A stretch of 64,000 nt of DNA from Nosema muscidifuracis. Its lineage: Eukaryota; Microsporidia; Nosematidae. The DNA lies in the NCBI GenBank assembly GCA_028335825.1, contig JAIOKI010000006.1:186001-250000 (forward strand), given 5' to 3'. The position numbers and the translations under genes were made by a program. Each line of letters opens with the position of its first letter. Positions within the stretch are counted from its first letter, which is position 1. The notes under the pieces were generated by a model, which was not told the DNA's origin, did not search any database, and was given only the letters and a program-made list of their open reading frames with translations. Shown one piece after another: positions 19,418 through 29,041 of the stretch.

Positions 19418-21031
19418 TTAGAAATATTTTAATATGATAGATTCTTCAATATTATTTTTTAAGTACTGTCCATTAAATACATGTAACTTAATTTCACTAC
19501 TGTTTTTATTATCAGGTGCATCAAAAGTAAATATAATATCTTTAAGATTATCTTCATTAAAAAATACAATTTCTTTATGTAAAATATTATCAATAGTAAT
19601 AAATACTCCCCAAGAACATAAAATAGGTTCTCTTATTTTATATGAATGTACTGATTCTTTCTTATTATTTTTATTAATAAATCCTAATTTAACTTTTATT
19701 GTTACTGAACTTTTTTTACATATCTTAAAAATTGATGTATTCTTAGATTTATCTTCATCTATTAAATAATCATTAGGATTTTCATCTTCTACATCAGAAG
19801 CATCTTCATTATTATTACCTGTATTTTTAATTACTGCGATAAATTCTTCAATTTTTATTCTACTTATCTTAGAATTAATAAAAAGTGCTTCTTCTAATTC
19901 TTTTCCTCTTAATAATTTTTTTAAAGTATCTTCTATCTCAAATTTTTCATTATTAATTTTCATCATAAAAAGATCATTAAATTTAATATAAGGATATTGT
20001 AATAAATAATATTCCTCATCAAATATTCCTTGAGTTATCATTCCTTGTAATATAAAAAGTTTTTTTAAAATATCTACATATCCTTTAGCAATAGCTATAT
20101 ATTTTAAAGATTCAATAAGAAGAAGACTTTTAGATCTAACATATTCTAAATCACTCTCTTTACAAATATTTAATCTAAATAAATGATCATTTAAAATGAG
20201 AAATCCATCATTAAGATTTTTGATATCTGGAAGTGGATATCCAAAATTATGTTCAATATTAGATTTAATCTTAGAACAATCACTTTTAAATTTATAACAT
20301 CCTAATTCTTCAGATTTAGAAAGAATCATTAGTAGATTTTTAATATCACATTTCTTTTTAAGATCTTCATTTAAAAAATTAATAAAAACTTCCATTGTAT
20401 CAAAAGAAACATTTAAAGAATTCTTATTTTTCATATTCTTCCATTTTCTGTAAGCATAATTTGGTAAACACATTCCTAATATAATACAATAAATTATAAA
20501 AGCAAGTGTAGCATTCTTCATAATAATATCTGGTATAGCAATAATTTCACCACTCTTTGATTCATTATTAAGCCATCTTGCAAATTTTTCTTTATTTTTA
20601 ACTATATTATAAGCTTTACTTATTTTAACTCTTTGATTTTCATATTCTTCTTTTTGATCTTCAGGTGCTTTACTAATATCATATTTCATCATTAATTTAA
20701 CAAGTTTCTTCTTAACAACCTTCTTAGAAGTATTAAGATCAATACCAAGTATTTCTAAAGGATCAAAATCTTTTTTGATCTCCATCTTAATAACTAAAAC
20801 ATTTTTAACAAGAATAGATACAACAGCCCATAAAGAAATTACCAAAACTTTTTCAAAAATATTTTTTTCTGAAGGTAATTTTTTACAACTAGAACATTTA
20901 CATTTTATGCGAGAAATGTTCTTTTTATACAGAAGATTGTATGTAAAATATAAAGTAATAGGGAGAATAAAAGAAAGAGCTAAATAACTAGAAGCTAAAC
21001 CAGAATCATCGTATTGATAGCTGTATGACAT
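19418..21031 (-). CDS. SEC63: Sec63, ER translocon J-protein with non-canonical J-domain
   Basis: 537 residues with Sec63 architecture: N-terminal YSYQYDDSG (family YxYDxSG), membrane segment 1 (~13-33), a Cys-rich loop, membrane segment 2 (~60-82), luminal J-domain (FDPLEILGIDLNTSKKVVKK, ~89-155), membrane segment 3 (IMKNATLAFIIYCIILGMCL, ~172-191), then a cytosolic Brl-like region ending in a beta-rich segment. Sec63 works with Sec61/62 and recruits the Hsp70 BiP. The J-domain HPD motif that stimulates Hsp70 is replaced by DIS (residues 118-120, MKYDISKAP). The acidic stretch SDVEDENPNDYL near 410-422 is kept. Length is close to yeast Sec63 (663) minus linkers. GGG on the plus strand touches the start (CCC on the coding strand). 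Confidence 0.85.
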   Translation of the reverse strand: MSYSYQYDDSGLASSYLALSFILPITLYFTYNLLYKKNISRIKCKCSSCKKLPSEKNIFEKVLVISLWAVVSILVKNVLVIKMEIKKDFDPLEILGIDLNTSKKVVKKKLVKLMMKYDISKAPEDQKEEYENQRVKISKAYNIVKNKEKFARWLNNESKSGEIIAIPDIIMKNATLAFIIYCIILGMCLPNYAYRKWKNMKNKNSLNVSFDTMEVFINFLNEDLKKKCDIKNLLMILSKSEELGCYKFKSDCSKIKSNIEHNFGYPLPDIKNLNDGFLILNDHLFRLNICKESDLEYVRSKSLLLIESLKYIAIAKGYVDILKKLFILQGMITQGIFDEEYYLLQYPYIKFNDLFMMKINNEKFEIEDTLKKLLRGKELEEALFINSKISRIKIEEFIAVIKNTGNNNEDASDVEDENPNDYLIDEDKSKNTSIFKICKKSSVTIKVKLGFINKNNKKESVHSYKIREPILCSWGVFITIDNILHKEIVFFNEDNLKDIIFTFDAPDNKNSSEIKLHVFNGQYLKNNIEESIILKYF

Positions 21032-21469
21032 GGGTTATAAAAAATATAAAACCTATAAACAAAAAAAAAGATGATATAAAAAGAATGTTTGTAAAGAATT
21101 GAATTAAAATGTTTTTAAAGAATTATATTGTTTGTAGGGAATTAAAATGTTTGTAGGAATTAAATTGTAATGAATTGAATTATTTGTAGGAATTAAATTA
21201 ATTTATATTGTTTGTATAGATTAAATATTTTAAAAATTTATAAGTATTTTTAAAATAAAATATAGAAATATTTTTATTATGAAATATTAAAGATTCTTTT
21301 TAGATAATAAATGTAAAATGTATAAAAATTAAATTAATAATAAATATAATCCATAATAATTTTAATTAGATAATAAATAACTTAATAATAAATATAACAT
21401 ACAAAAATAATAAACAATCTAATGCTAAATGTAATTCATACAAAATTTTTAATTAGATAATATAATTAT
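21032..21469. repeat. spacer with short irregular repeats
   Basis: 438 bases between minus-strand genes. Around 21090-21230 there are five irregular units of TTTGTAGGAATTAAATT type; around 21300-21450 several TAGATAATAAATNTAA units. No coding or RNA gene recognised. Confidence 0.5.
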
Positions 21470-23620
21470 TTAGGGAATATATAAAATATATTCATTGTCA
21501 ATTTTTAGATATCCTTTAACTTCTAACTTATTAATTAAACTCTCTAAATTAAAATCTTCATTATTAAAAGTCTTTTTCAATTCTTCTAAAATATTTACTA
21601 TTGTACTTTTTTTAGTTCGTTTCATAAATTTCATTATTTGAGATTCAATAGATGTTTCTAAAAGATTAGCATCTTCAATTTTATTTTCAACTTTTATTTT
21701 AGATTTAATTTCATATTTAAATAAATCAATAATTTCACCTTTCTTACCATTAAATTTATCATTAATAAATAATAAACTTCCTTTTACAATAATAAGTTTA
21801 TGTTCTATTAGAAATTTAATATTAAAATCAAAATTTGGATCTTTAGATTTTAATTTAATTATTTCTAGTTTTGGTTCATCTATTATAAATAATAAAAGTG
21901 ATACTTTATCAGTACTCATACGAATATTTATTCCATTAATTTCAAATAAAATTGGTGAAGCAAGATAACTACATCTAATTTCAGATCTAGGATATTTTAA
22001 CATATACCTTTTTAATAATATATCTCTTAAATCTAATAATTTTGGATGTAAAATAGTTGAATTAATTTCTAAATTACAGAATCCTTTCGTTATTAACCTC
22101 ATTTCTGTTATAAAATCATCTTCTTGATCACTCAATCCAAAATTTTGAATAAGTGGTGTGTTATAAGTTTGAACTATTAATTTTAACCATGAAACACTAG
22201 AAGATCCACAATATGTTTCACATAAATGAATTAATTTTTGTTCTATCAATACATTATTAGAATTATTCAAAATTCTTTGTAAACATTCTTTACTAAACTT
22301 TTTTATAATTTGATTCTTTTGAGATAATAAATTTGTAAGATAAAATAAATATTCTGGTATCTTATTTTGAGAATATTCTTCAATAAAATTGTTACCTTCA
22401 ATAAAATTATTACCTTCAATAATTTTTTTACCTTCAATAAATTCTTTCAAATATTCCTTACCTTCAATAATTTTTTTATCTTCAATAAATTCTTTTATAT
22501 ATTCCTTACCTTCATATTCTCTACTTTCAAAATATTCTCCACCCTCAATAAAATCTTCTATTATCAAAGAAAAATGATCTTGTATATTTTCATAATTTTT
22601 TAGTTTACTAATAATTTCTTTTTCAATATTAAATTCTAATTCATCAGATTTTAAATTTCTATCATTAAAAGTTTCTTTAAATTCTACAAAAAAATTAAAC
22701 AAGTCTTTTGTAGATTCTAATGAATTTATATATTTCAATAAATATGAACTTAATTTTGAAAAGAACATTTCAATATATTTATCTTCCATATTAAATAAAA
22801 TAAGCTTAATTCTATTAAAATTCTTTAAATATTGAATACGATCTATAGAATATTCCATTTTACATTTTTTAACTGATAATAAATCTTCATTATTTTCATT
22901 TAAAAAATACCAATCAAGAAATTTTTTATAATTTTTAGCAATAGATTTAGTAATTTCTAAATAAAAATTCTTTTGCTTAATATCAAATAATTCTTTTGTT
23001 AATTTAAGTTCTGTATTAACTTTTTGAATTAATGTTTCAATATTTTCATTTTTTAAATTATCATTAAATGGACTAATACATATTTCTAAAAATTTTTCAT
23101 ATTCTGATTCGTTCTCAATATTTAAAAATATTTTTTTTAGAAAATCTGCTATTTTCTTTATTTTATTCATATCTTCTAAATTACCTTCTCTAATACAATT
23201 AATTTCATATATAAAATATTCTTCTATATTTGACATACATGAATAAATATAATGCTTATATAATAATTTGTTAAATAAAGTTACTAAATGTACTACATTT
23301 TCATTCTTCTTATTAATATTAACATTTATAAAAAACCTTTCTAAATAAAAATATACTTTCTCTAATAATTCAAAACTTTTTTCTAATTTAAGACAAATAG
23401 AATAAAAATAATTTAAAGAAGAAATTGGTCTCATAGATTTAAAATATGAAATAAGAATTGATTCAAGCTTATCATATATAATTCTACCCTTAATCTCATA
23501 TTTATCTGTTTGTTCTGTACAATGTAAATATATAATATTATATGTTTTTATATAATCATTAGATGTAAATTTATGACTTGTTTTTAGTATTTTAAGAGTT
23601 AAATCTTCAAGATCTTTCAT
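21470..23620 (-). CDS. CUL1: cullin-1-like scaffold (Cdc53 type)
   Basis: 716 residues. The C-terminal 65 residues match the cullin neddylation winged helix: ESQIMKFMKRTKKSTIVNIL ... INKLEVKGYL ... YILYIP, with the acceptor Lys in place of IVRIMK. The N-terminus (YIKTYNIIYLHCTEQT) resembles Cul1/Cdc53 helix 2, which binds Skp1/F-box. The middle is helical cullin-repeat sequence interrupted at about residues 380-430 by an Ile/Glu/Gly/Lys repeat (units of IEGKEYLKEFIEGKKI type) not found in other cullins. It would scaffold an SCF ubiquitin ligase. An upstream in-frame ATG at 23659 adds 13 residues but lies before the CCCC at 23624-23627; 23620 is preferred. Confidence 0.85.
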   Translation of the reverse strand: MKDLEDLTLKILKTSHKFTSNDYIKTYNIIYLHCTEQTDKYEIKGRIIYDKLESILISYFKSMRPISSLNYFYSICLKLEKSFELLEKVYFYLERFFINVNINKKNENVVHLVTLFNKLLYKHYIYSCMSNIEEYFIYEINCIREGNLEDMNKIKKIADFLKKIFLNIENESEYEKFLEICISPFNDNLKNENIETLIQKVNTELKLTKELFDIKQKNFYLEITKSIAKNYKKFLDWYFLNENNEDLLSVKKCKMEYSIDRIQYLKNFNRIKLILFNMEDKYIEMFFSKLSSYLLKYINSLESTKDLFNFFVEFKETFNDRNLKSDELEFNIEKEIISKLKNYENIQDHFSLIIEDFIEGGEYFESREYEGKEYIKEFIEDKKIIEGKEYLKEFIEGKKIIEGNNFIEGNNFIEEYSQNKIPEYLFYLTNLLSQKNQIIKKFSKECLQRILNNSNNVLIEQKLIHLCETYCGSSSVSWLKLIVQTYNTPLIQNFGLSDQEDDFITEMRLITKGFCNLEINSTILHPKLLDLRDILLKRYMLKYPRSEIRCSYLASPILFEINGINIRMSTDKVSLLLFIIDEPKLEIIKLKSKDPNFDFNIKFLIEHKLIIVKGSLLFINDKFNGKKGEIIDLFKYEIKSKIKVENKIEDANLLETSIESQIMKFMKRTKKSTIVNILEELKKTFNNEDFNLESLINKLEVKGYLKIDNEYILYIP

Positions 23621-24078
23621 TTTGGGGTGAAAAGAAATTTTATTTAAGTTCAATTGCATAAAGGAAAAGTTAGAAATGCATAAATAAAATTTAATATAAT
23701 TGAGTTAGAAAAAAGATAAATATAATCAAGTTAGAAAAAAGATAAAATATTCTATTAAAATAAATATAATTAAGTTAGATATGCATAGATAAAATATAGA
23801 TAAAAAATAAATATACAGAAATAAAAATATTCTATTAGAATAAATATAATCATATTAGATATGCATAGATAAAATATAGATAAAAATAAATATACATAAA
23901 AAAATATCCATCAAAACATTCTATTTAAATAAAAAAAATATCAATCAAAATATTCTATTCAAATAAATAAAATATCCATCAAAACATTCTATTTAAATAA
24001 AAAAAATATCCATCAAAATATTCTATTCAAATAAATAAAATATAAAATTACTTTATTATTAAAAAGTATACAAATAAT
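23621..24078. repeat. spacer with two private tandem repeats
   Basis: 458 bases. Around 23740-23900: two units of TTAGATATGCATAGATAAAA followed by TATAGATAAAAATAAATATA. Around 23895-24045: four units of about 36 bases with AAAATATCCATCAAAACATT and CTATTTAAATAAA. The cullin start signal lies at the left end. No gene seen. Confidence 0.6.
23624..23627 (-). promoter_or_regulatory. CCCC start-proximal motif deciding the cullin start
   Basis: Coding strand reads CACCCCAAA then ATG 23620. This selects the second of two in-frame ATGs. Confidence 0.65.
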
Positions 24079-24585
24079 TCATTTATAAAATAAATCCTCT
24101 AATTCATCTATCTTAGGAAGATCTTTAATATTTCTATACAAATAATGCAATTCCAAAATATTTTTCGAACTTTCATTTTTTTGTCCTTTAAATTCCAAAT
24201 AAATTGAATGAAATTTTACAGTAAACATTGACAAAGATAAAAAATTAATATGAGGACAAGTATCATCAATCATTTTAGATGTTTCATAAATATATTTATA
24301 TAATCCTTTATACCTACCTATTGATACTTCTCTAGATATTTTATTTTCTTCTTCTCTGTATCCTTTTATATAATTGAACATAGCTTTTATGTATAGAATA
24401 ATTCCTTCATTTCTATTTTCTTTAATTTTTAAATCTCCTTCTTTTTTTAGATTTCTAGCTGTATTAAGATAATCATTTTGTATTTGTAAATTAGAAGGAA
24501 TTATAAATGTTCCAAATCCTTTATCATCTATTTCAACTTTCTTGAAATATCCTTTATCCATTAACTTCTTAATTCTATCTTCCAT
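24079..24585 (-). CDS. hypothetical helical protein
   Basis: 168 residues, not recognised. Start supported by CCCC eight bases upstream. The first 30 residues look like a short winged or N-terminal motif (DRIKKLMDKGYFKKVEIDDK) followed by a helical region, NDYLNTARNLKKEGDLKIKE, with a periodic A/L pattern that resembles a TPR- or MIT-like helical pair (NEGIILYIKAMFNYIKGYRE). No signal peptide or membrane segment. Probably a soluble scaffold or adaptor. It lies alone between two repeat-filled spacers. Confidence 0.65.
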   Translation of the reverse strand: MEDRIKKLMDKGYFKKVEIDDKGFGTFIIPSNLQIQNDYLNTARNLKKEGDLKIKENRNEGIILYIKAMFNYIKGYREEENKISREVSIGRYKGLYKYIYETSKMIDDTCPHINFLSLSMFTVKFHSIYLEFKGQKNESSKNILELHYLYRNIKDLPKIDELEDLFYK

Positions 24586-25243
24586 TAAATTTAGGGGATA
24601 ACAAAAGATATTAAAAAAGATGAAGTATTAATCATAGATAGATATTTTAAGTATTAGATTTATATTTAAAGTTGATTATCTAATATATAAATAATAATTA
24701 CTATGTCTTAAGGTTAATTTTATTATAATTTTTAAAAGGTAATTATTTCAACTAAATATTAAAATAATTTTTAGAAGGAATACAAATTGAATAATTTTAT
24801 AAAATAATTTGCTTATTTTCAAATTACCTTAACATAAAAATATTTTAATTTTTAAAAATATCTTGTTAAACTATTTTATTAATTTTTTAGAAAACTACAA
24901 ACTGGATAATTTTATAAAATAATTTGCTTATTTTCAAATTACTTTAACATAAAAATCTTTTAATTTTTAAAAATATCTTGTTAAACTATTTTATTAATTT
25001 TTTAGAAAACTACAAATTGAATAATTTTATAAAATAATTTGCTTATTTTCAAATTACTTTAACATTAAAATCTTTTAATTTTTAAAAATATCTTGTTAAA
25101 CTATTTTATTAATTTTTAGAAGACTACAAATTGAATAATTTTATAAAATAATTTGCTTATTTTTAAATTACCTTAACATTAAAATCTTTTAATTTTTAAA
25201 AATATCTTGTTAAACTATTTTATTAATTTTTTTTTTATCCTTT
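24586..25243. repeat. 115-bp tandem repeat abutting a start codon
   Basis: About four copies of a 115-base unit. The marker ATAATTTTATAAAATAATTT begins at 24791, 24906, 25021 and 25135, giving periods of 115, 115 and 114. A degenerate partial copy precedes from about 24747. Copies 2-4 differ by only a few substitutions. The array ends at about 25231, 12 bases before the start codon at 25244, so each unit carries a copy of the sequence that serves as the leader or promoter of the downstream gene. Confidence 0.85.
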
Positions 25244-25648
25244 ATGGATCAACTTTATAATGAAATATCTGAAAAACTTCTCTTAGAGTTAAAAAAATTT
25301 AAAGAAAACAATACGACTTATGAAAACTTATTAAAATTATTTGAAGAAGAAGAAATGCTAAGAAATGTACAAGATTGGGAAAAGATAGAAGCTAATTTAA
25401 AACAAGAAATTTTTGAGTATCAAACTTATTTGTATACTCACCTATTAGAAGTAGAAAAAGATTTATTAGAATACCAATCACTTGATCAAGATAAAGAAAT
25501 TGATATAAATATCAAAGATTTATCTTTACATTCTAATATGTTAAGTAGAAATAAAGAACCTCCTGAAGGGTTTAATAATTCTCCTTGGTATTTGCCTTGT
25601 TTCCCAAATTTAAATATGATTGAGTTTTTACATAACGATGACGTTTAG
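25244..25648 (+). CDS. small coiled-coil protein, possibly Mediator Med4-like
   Basis: 134 residues. Residues ~1-75 form a Glu/Lys/Leu coiled coil. The C-terminus, SRNKEPPEGFNNSPWYLPCF followed by PNLNMIEFL, resembles the Med4 signature (helix, then PPxxW/F, then a P-x-x-x-x-M/L-R-x-x-L end). Med4 is a middle-module Mediator subunit bridging activators to Pol II and is usually 200-300 residues. Only two C bases (ATCCTTT) precede the start, weaker than the usual CCC. The promoter region is made of 115-bp repeats. The Med4 idea is a weak pattern match; that this is a real gene is likely. Confidence 0.55.
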   Translation: MDQLYNEISEKLLLELKKFKENNTTYENLLKLFEEEEMLRNVQDWEKIEANLKQEIFEYQTYLYTHLLEVEKDLLEYQSLDQDKEIDINIKDLSLHSNMLSRNKEPPEGFNNSPWYLPCFPNLNMIEFLHNDDV

Positions 25649-25762
25649 TTAAGTATCCTGATATTGTGTTTTAAGTATATTTTGAAACTTCTTTTTGATT
25701 TAGTTAATTTTAAACTTTGTTTTATAAACACACATAAATAAAAAATCTTAACCCTGATTAAA

Positions 25763-28708
25763 ATGAGAAAGAGTCCAACTTCTTCAGAGCGAAATGAATC
25801 AAAAGACGATGAAAAACTTAACATGAAAAAAATAAAAAACAAGAAGAATTACAAGATACGTTTTGTCAATTATAATGAAAAAATGGATTTAACAAAATTT
25901 TCCAAAGACGATTCTATGTTACATTGTGGACTTCAAGCTAGAACTCAAATAAATTTAAGAGATGATTATAAATTGAGATATGAATGGGGAATTAATCAAA
26001 CTTGGCCAAGTATTAGTATTGAAGCAATGTATAATAGAAGAGAGAATGAAAAAAAGAAGATACAAAGAAGAATTAAAAAATTTGAAGAAGAATATGGAAA
26101 AGAAAGATTAAATGAATGTGATGAATATTTTTATTATGATAATAAATTATCAATTGATGAAGAATTAGATAAAATATTAGCTAAAATTGGAGTATTTAAT
26201 TGGGAGGAAGAAGAAAAAATAGGAGAAATGACATTATTTAATGAAACAAGTTCTAATTTAAAAAATGAGGGTGAATTAAATGACATTTTATCTGAATATA
26301 AGAATGATAGAACAGATTTCAATGACGAAGGTGTAATATCAATTGAAGAAGAAAATAGCAAAGGTGTAATCTCAATTGAAGATAAAAATGATATATCAAA
26401 TGACGAAGAAAATATTAAGGATGTAATATTAAATGACGAAGGTGTAATCTCAATTGAAGATAAGAATGATATATTAATTGAAGATGAGAATGACAAAGAT
26501 TTAATATCAATTGAAGATAAAAATGATATATTAAATAAAGATAAGAATGATTTGTCAATTGAAAATAATGATATACCAAATGAAAATAATGCAATATTAA
26601 ATGAAAATAATGACATGTCAAATGAAGAAAAAAGTATTATTTCAGAAAATTCTAATCCTCCTCTTTTAGGAGTAAATTCAATAAATGACAGCATAATTGA
26701 AAAATTTGACTTTGAATATTTAGATATCTCTGATGACAGTAATCACATAATTGATAATATAAATAAAATTAAAAAGGAAATTAAACGAGTTGATTGTTTG
26801 GAAGATGATAAGACGATGATATTTTTTATTGATAAATGTATTGAATGTAAAGACAATTTAGCAGATATTTTATTGGAAATTAAGTTATGTCCAAATACTT
26901 ATAATGTTAATTTAGGATCAAGAATTTATAGTGTTAAGAAATTTTATCATGATAGTAACAAAACAATTTTTGAAGCTCTCTTATCGTTCTGTGTTTTATC
27001 AGATGATTTACAAAATTTTATGATTTCTTATAAAGTCTTACAAATTACTGGTACTATTATTCATCCACTTACAAAAATTAAAGAAATGTCAACAGCTGAT
27101 AAATATGTGATAGTTACAAATATTACAAATCTTGATTTAGGAATTGATTCTGATATTTTTAAGAAAAGAAGAATTTTAGGTTTAAAAAATTTAGGAAATA
27201 CTTGTTATATGAATTCATCACTTCAAGCTATTATAAATTGTAAGGAATTTTCTGATTATTTTTATTCTTGTGATGATAAAAAATTATCAGTTAAAAAAAA
27301 ACTTTCTGGATCATTTTCTGAATTAGTTAAGGAATTTGATAATAAAGAAGATTTTATTGCACCAATAAAATTTAAAAAGACTTTAGGAAGTAAAATTAAT
27401 ATTTATAATGAAAGATCAGAACAAGATGCAATGGAATTTATTACAGATTTATTAGATTTAATACATGAAGAGATTAAAATTAAAAGAAGATCTTTAAATG
27501 AGACAATTGATGGATATCAAAAATGGCAAATTGAAAATGAATCAATAATCACAAATTTATTTTTTTGTAAAATTATGTCTTCAATTGTTTGTTCAGATTG
27601 TTCAAATTCAAGATCAATTTATGAACCTTGTCTTTATTTACCTGTTCCTGTTCCTTTAAAAAAAGAATATTTTAATGATATAGTTTTATTTTATGATTCA
27701 TCTAAAAGAATTCCTTTAAAAATATTTGCAGAGATTTCATTTACCTTACTTGAATTAAAAGAATATATTAAGAAAGAATATAATATTTCTAATGAAATAG
27801 TTTGTTGTCAAGTTAGAAATGGTGCTTTAATACCAATTAATGATTATATTACATTAAGATCTATAAGAGATACATTATTTTGTTATGAATATGTAAAAGA
27901 AAAAATTCAAGAATATTTTTGGGTAAAAATTAGCAAAAGATATTTTTTATGGAATTCTTATTTAGAATTTTTTATATTATGTCATACTAATAAAAATAAT
28001 ATAGATAAAGATGGAAATATTAATCAAGAATATGTTTATGAATTAGTTAAAGAAAGATTAATTCCATTTATAGATCAAACTAAGAGTAATTTTTTTAATG
28101 AAAATCTTAGTTCTATATTTACATTAAGTTATGATCATAAAGATATTACAGTTTCAAATATATATAATAGATCACAAATTAGATTACAAATATCACATAA
28201 TAATTATATAAAATTATTTGGATTTAATTTTAATCCAATTAAACAAATGGTTCATTTAATATCAGAAAAAATTGATCTTTTAGATTGTATTAATAATTTT
28301 TTAGTTAGAGAATATATATTTGGAAATGATAAACAATTATGTGAAGGATGTAATCAATACACAATACATTTTAAAGATACTGATATAGTAAAATTACCCA
28401 AATATCTTATTATACAACTAAAAAGATTTAGATTCACTGGAATTGATTTTGAAAAAATTGATACATTTATTGAATTTAATCTTGATTCTTTTTATATTAA
28501 AGAAAATAAATACAAAGTAATTAGTGTAATTAATCATATAGCACCTTCTTGTGGATATGCTTTTAGAAGTATTGGATCAAATGGTCATTATACAGCATAT
28601 GTTAGATATAAAGATGATTGGTTCCTTTGTAATGATCAAGTGATTACTAAAGTTAATAAATTGGAAAAATCAGATGCTTATATATTTATACTTGAACGAC
28701 AGGACTAA
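25763..28708 (+). CDS. ubiquitin-specific protease, Ubp12/USP4-USP15 type
   Basis: 981 residues. The Cys box GLKNLGNTCYMNSSLQAI begins at ~473 (nucleophile C481) and the His box GSNGHYTAYVRYKDDWFLCN contains H942, with the Asn/Asp partner in CNDQV. Between them lie CSDCSNSRS and CEGCNQYTIHFKDTD zinc-finger pairs, KLPKYLIIQLKRFRF, and a ubiquitin-like insert (~650-700, PLKIFAEISF), as in USP4/15 and Ubp12. Residues ~190-300 are a low-complexity tract with repeats of GVISIEDKNDI and NENN type that replace the usual DUSP/UBL linker. The N-terminal 150 residues are basic and conserved-looking but unassigned. Expected to remove ubiquitin from substrates. CCC lies eight bases before the start. Confidence 0.9.
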   Translation: MRKSPTSSERNESKDDEKLNMKKIKNKKNYKIRFVNYNEKMDLTKFSKDDSMLHCGLQARTQINLRDDYKLRYEWGINQTWPSISIEAMYNRRENEKKKIQRRIKKFEEEYGKERLNECDEYFYYDNKLSIDEELDKILAKIGVFNWEEEEKIGEMTLFNETSSNLKNEGELNDILSEYKNDRTDFNDEGVISIEEENSKGVISIEDKNDISNDEENIKDVILNDEGVISIEDKNDILIEDENDKDLISIEDKNDILNKDKNDLSIENNDIPNENNAILNENNDMSNEEKSIISENSNPPLLGVNSINDSIIEKFDFEYLDISDDSNHIIDNINKIKKEIKRVDCLEDDKTMIFFIDKCIECKDNLADILLEIKLCPNTYNVNLGSRIYSVKKFYHDSNKTIFEALLSFCVLSDDLQNFMISYKVLQITGTIIHPLTKIKEMSTADKYVIVTNITNLDLGIDSDIFKKRRILGLKNLGNTCYMNSSLQAIINCKEFSDYFYSCDDKKLSVKKKLSGSFSELVKEFDNKEDFIAPIKFKKTLGSKINIYNERSEQDAMEFITDLLDLIHEEIKIKRRSLNETIDGYQKWQIENESIITNLFFCKIMSSIVCSDCSNSRSIYEPCLYLPVPVPLKKEYFNDIVLFYDSSKRIPLKIFAEISFTLLELKEYIKKEYNISNEIVCCQVRNGALIPINDYITLRSIRDTLFCYEYVKEKIQEYFWVKISKRYFLWNSYLEFFILCHTNKNNIDKDGNINQEYVYELVKERLIPFIDQTKSNFFNENLSSIFTLSYDHKDITVSNIYNRSQIRLQISHNNYIKLFGFNFNPIKQMVHLISEKIDLLDCINNFLVREYIFGNDKQLCEGCNQYTIHFKDTDIVKLPKYLIIQLKRFRFTGIDFEKIDTFIEFNLDSFYIKENKYKVISVINHIAPSCGYAFRSIGSNGHYTAYVRYKDDWFLCNDQVITKVNKLEKSDAYIFILERQD

Positions 28709-29041
28709 TAAATCAGTCATATTAATATTTTTATTAATTATTTTATTTATATTAATAGTTGCTTTATTTATATTTTTATTATTTTATATTAATAGTTGCT
28801 TTATATTATTTATATTAATAGTTGCTTTATTTATATTAATTATTTTACTTATAATCTTTTTCCTATATTATATGATTATTCAATTTTATATTATTTAATT
28901 TATATTTATAGTTGCTTTATTTATATTGTTATCATTTTATATTAATAGTTGCTTTATTTATATTAATTATTTTTCCTATAATCTTTTATCGATTTTTTAT
29001 CTTTCATATTTATATTCAAATATTTTTACCCAATAGCATAA
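28709..29041. repeat. T-rich spacer of ATTAATAGTTGCTTTAT units
   Basis: 333 bases. About seven irregular units containing TATATTAATAGTTGCTTTAT occupy 28735-28970. The strand is almost pyrimidine plus A, giving spurious hydrophobic ORFs. CCC at 29029-29031 belongs to the next gene. Confidence 0.6.

Noticed and set aside
24747-25231. CRISPR array or rDNA spacer repeat
   Set aside because: It is a simple head-to-tail 115-bp tandem repeat without unique spacers; no rRNA is nearby.
28674-28898. 74-residue Ile/Leu/Phe frame after the USP gene
   Set aside because: It is made of translated AT-rich tandem repeats in the spacer and overlaps the end of the USP gene.
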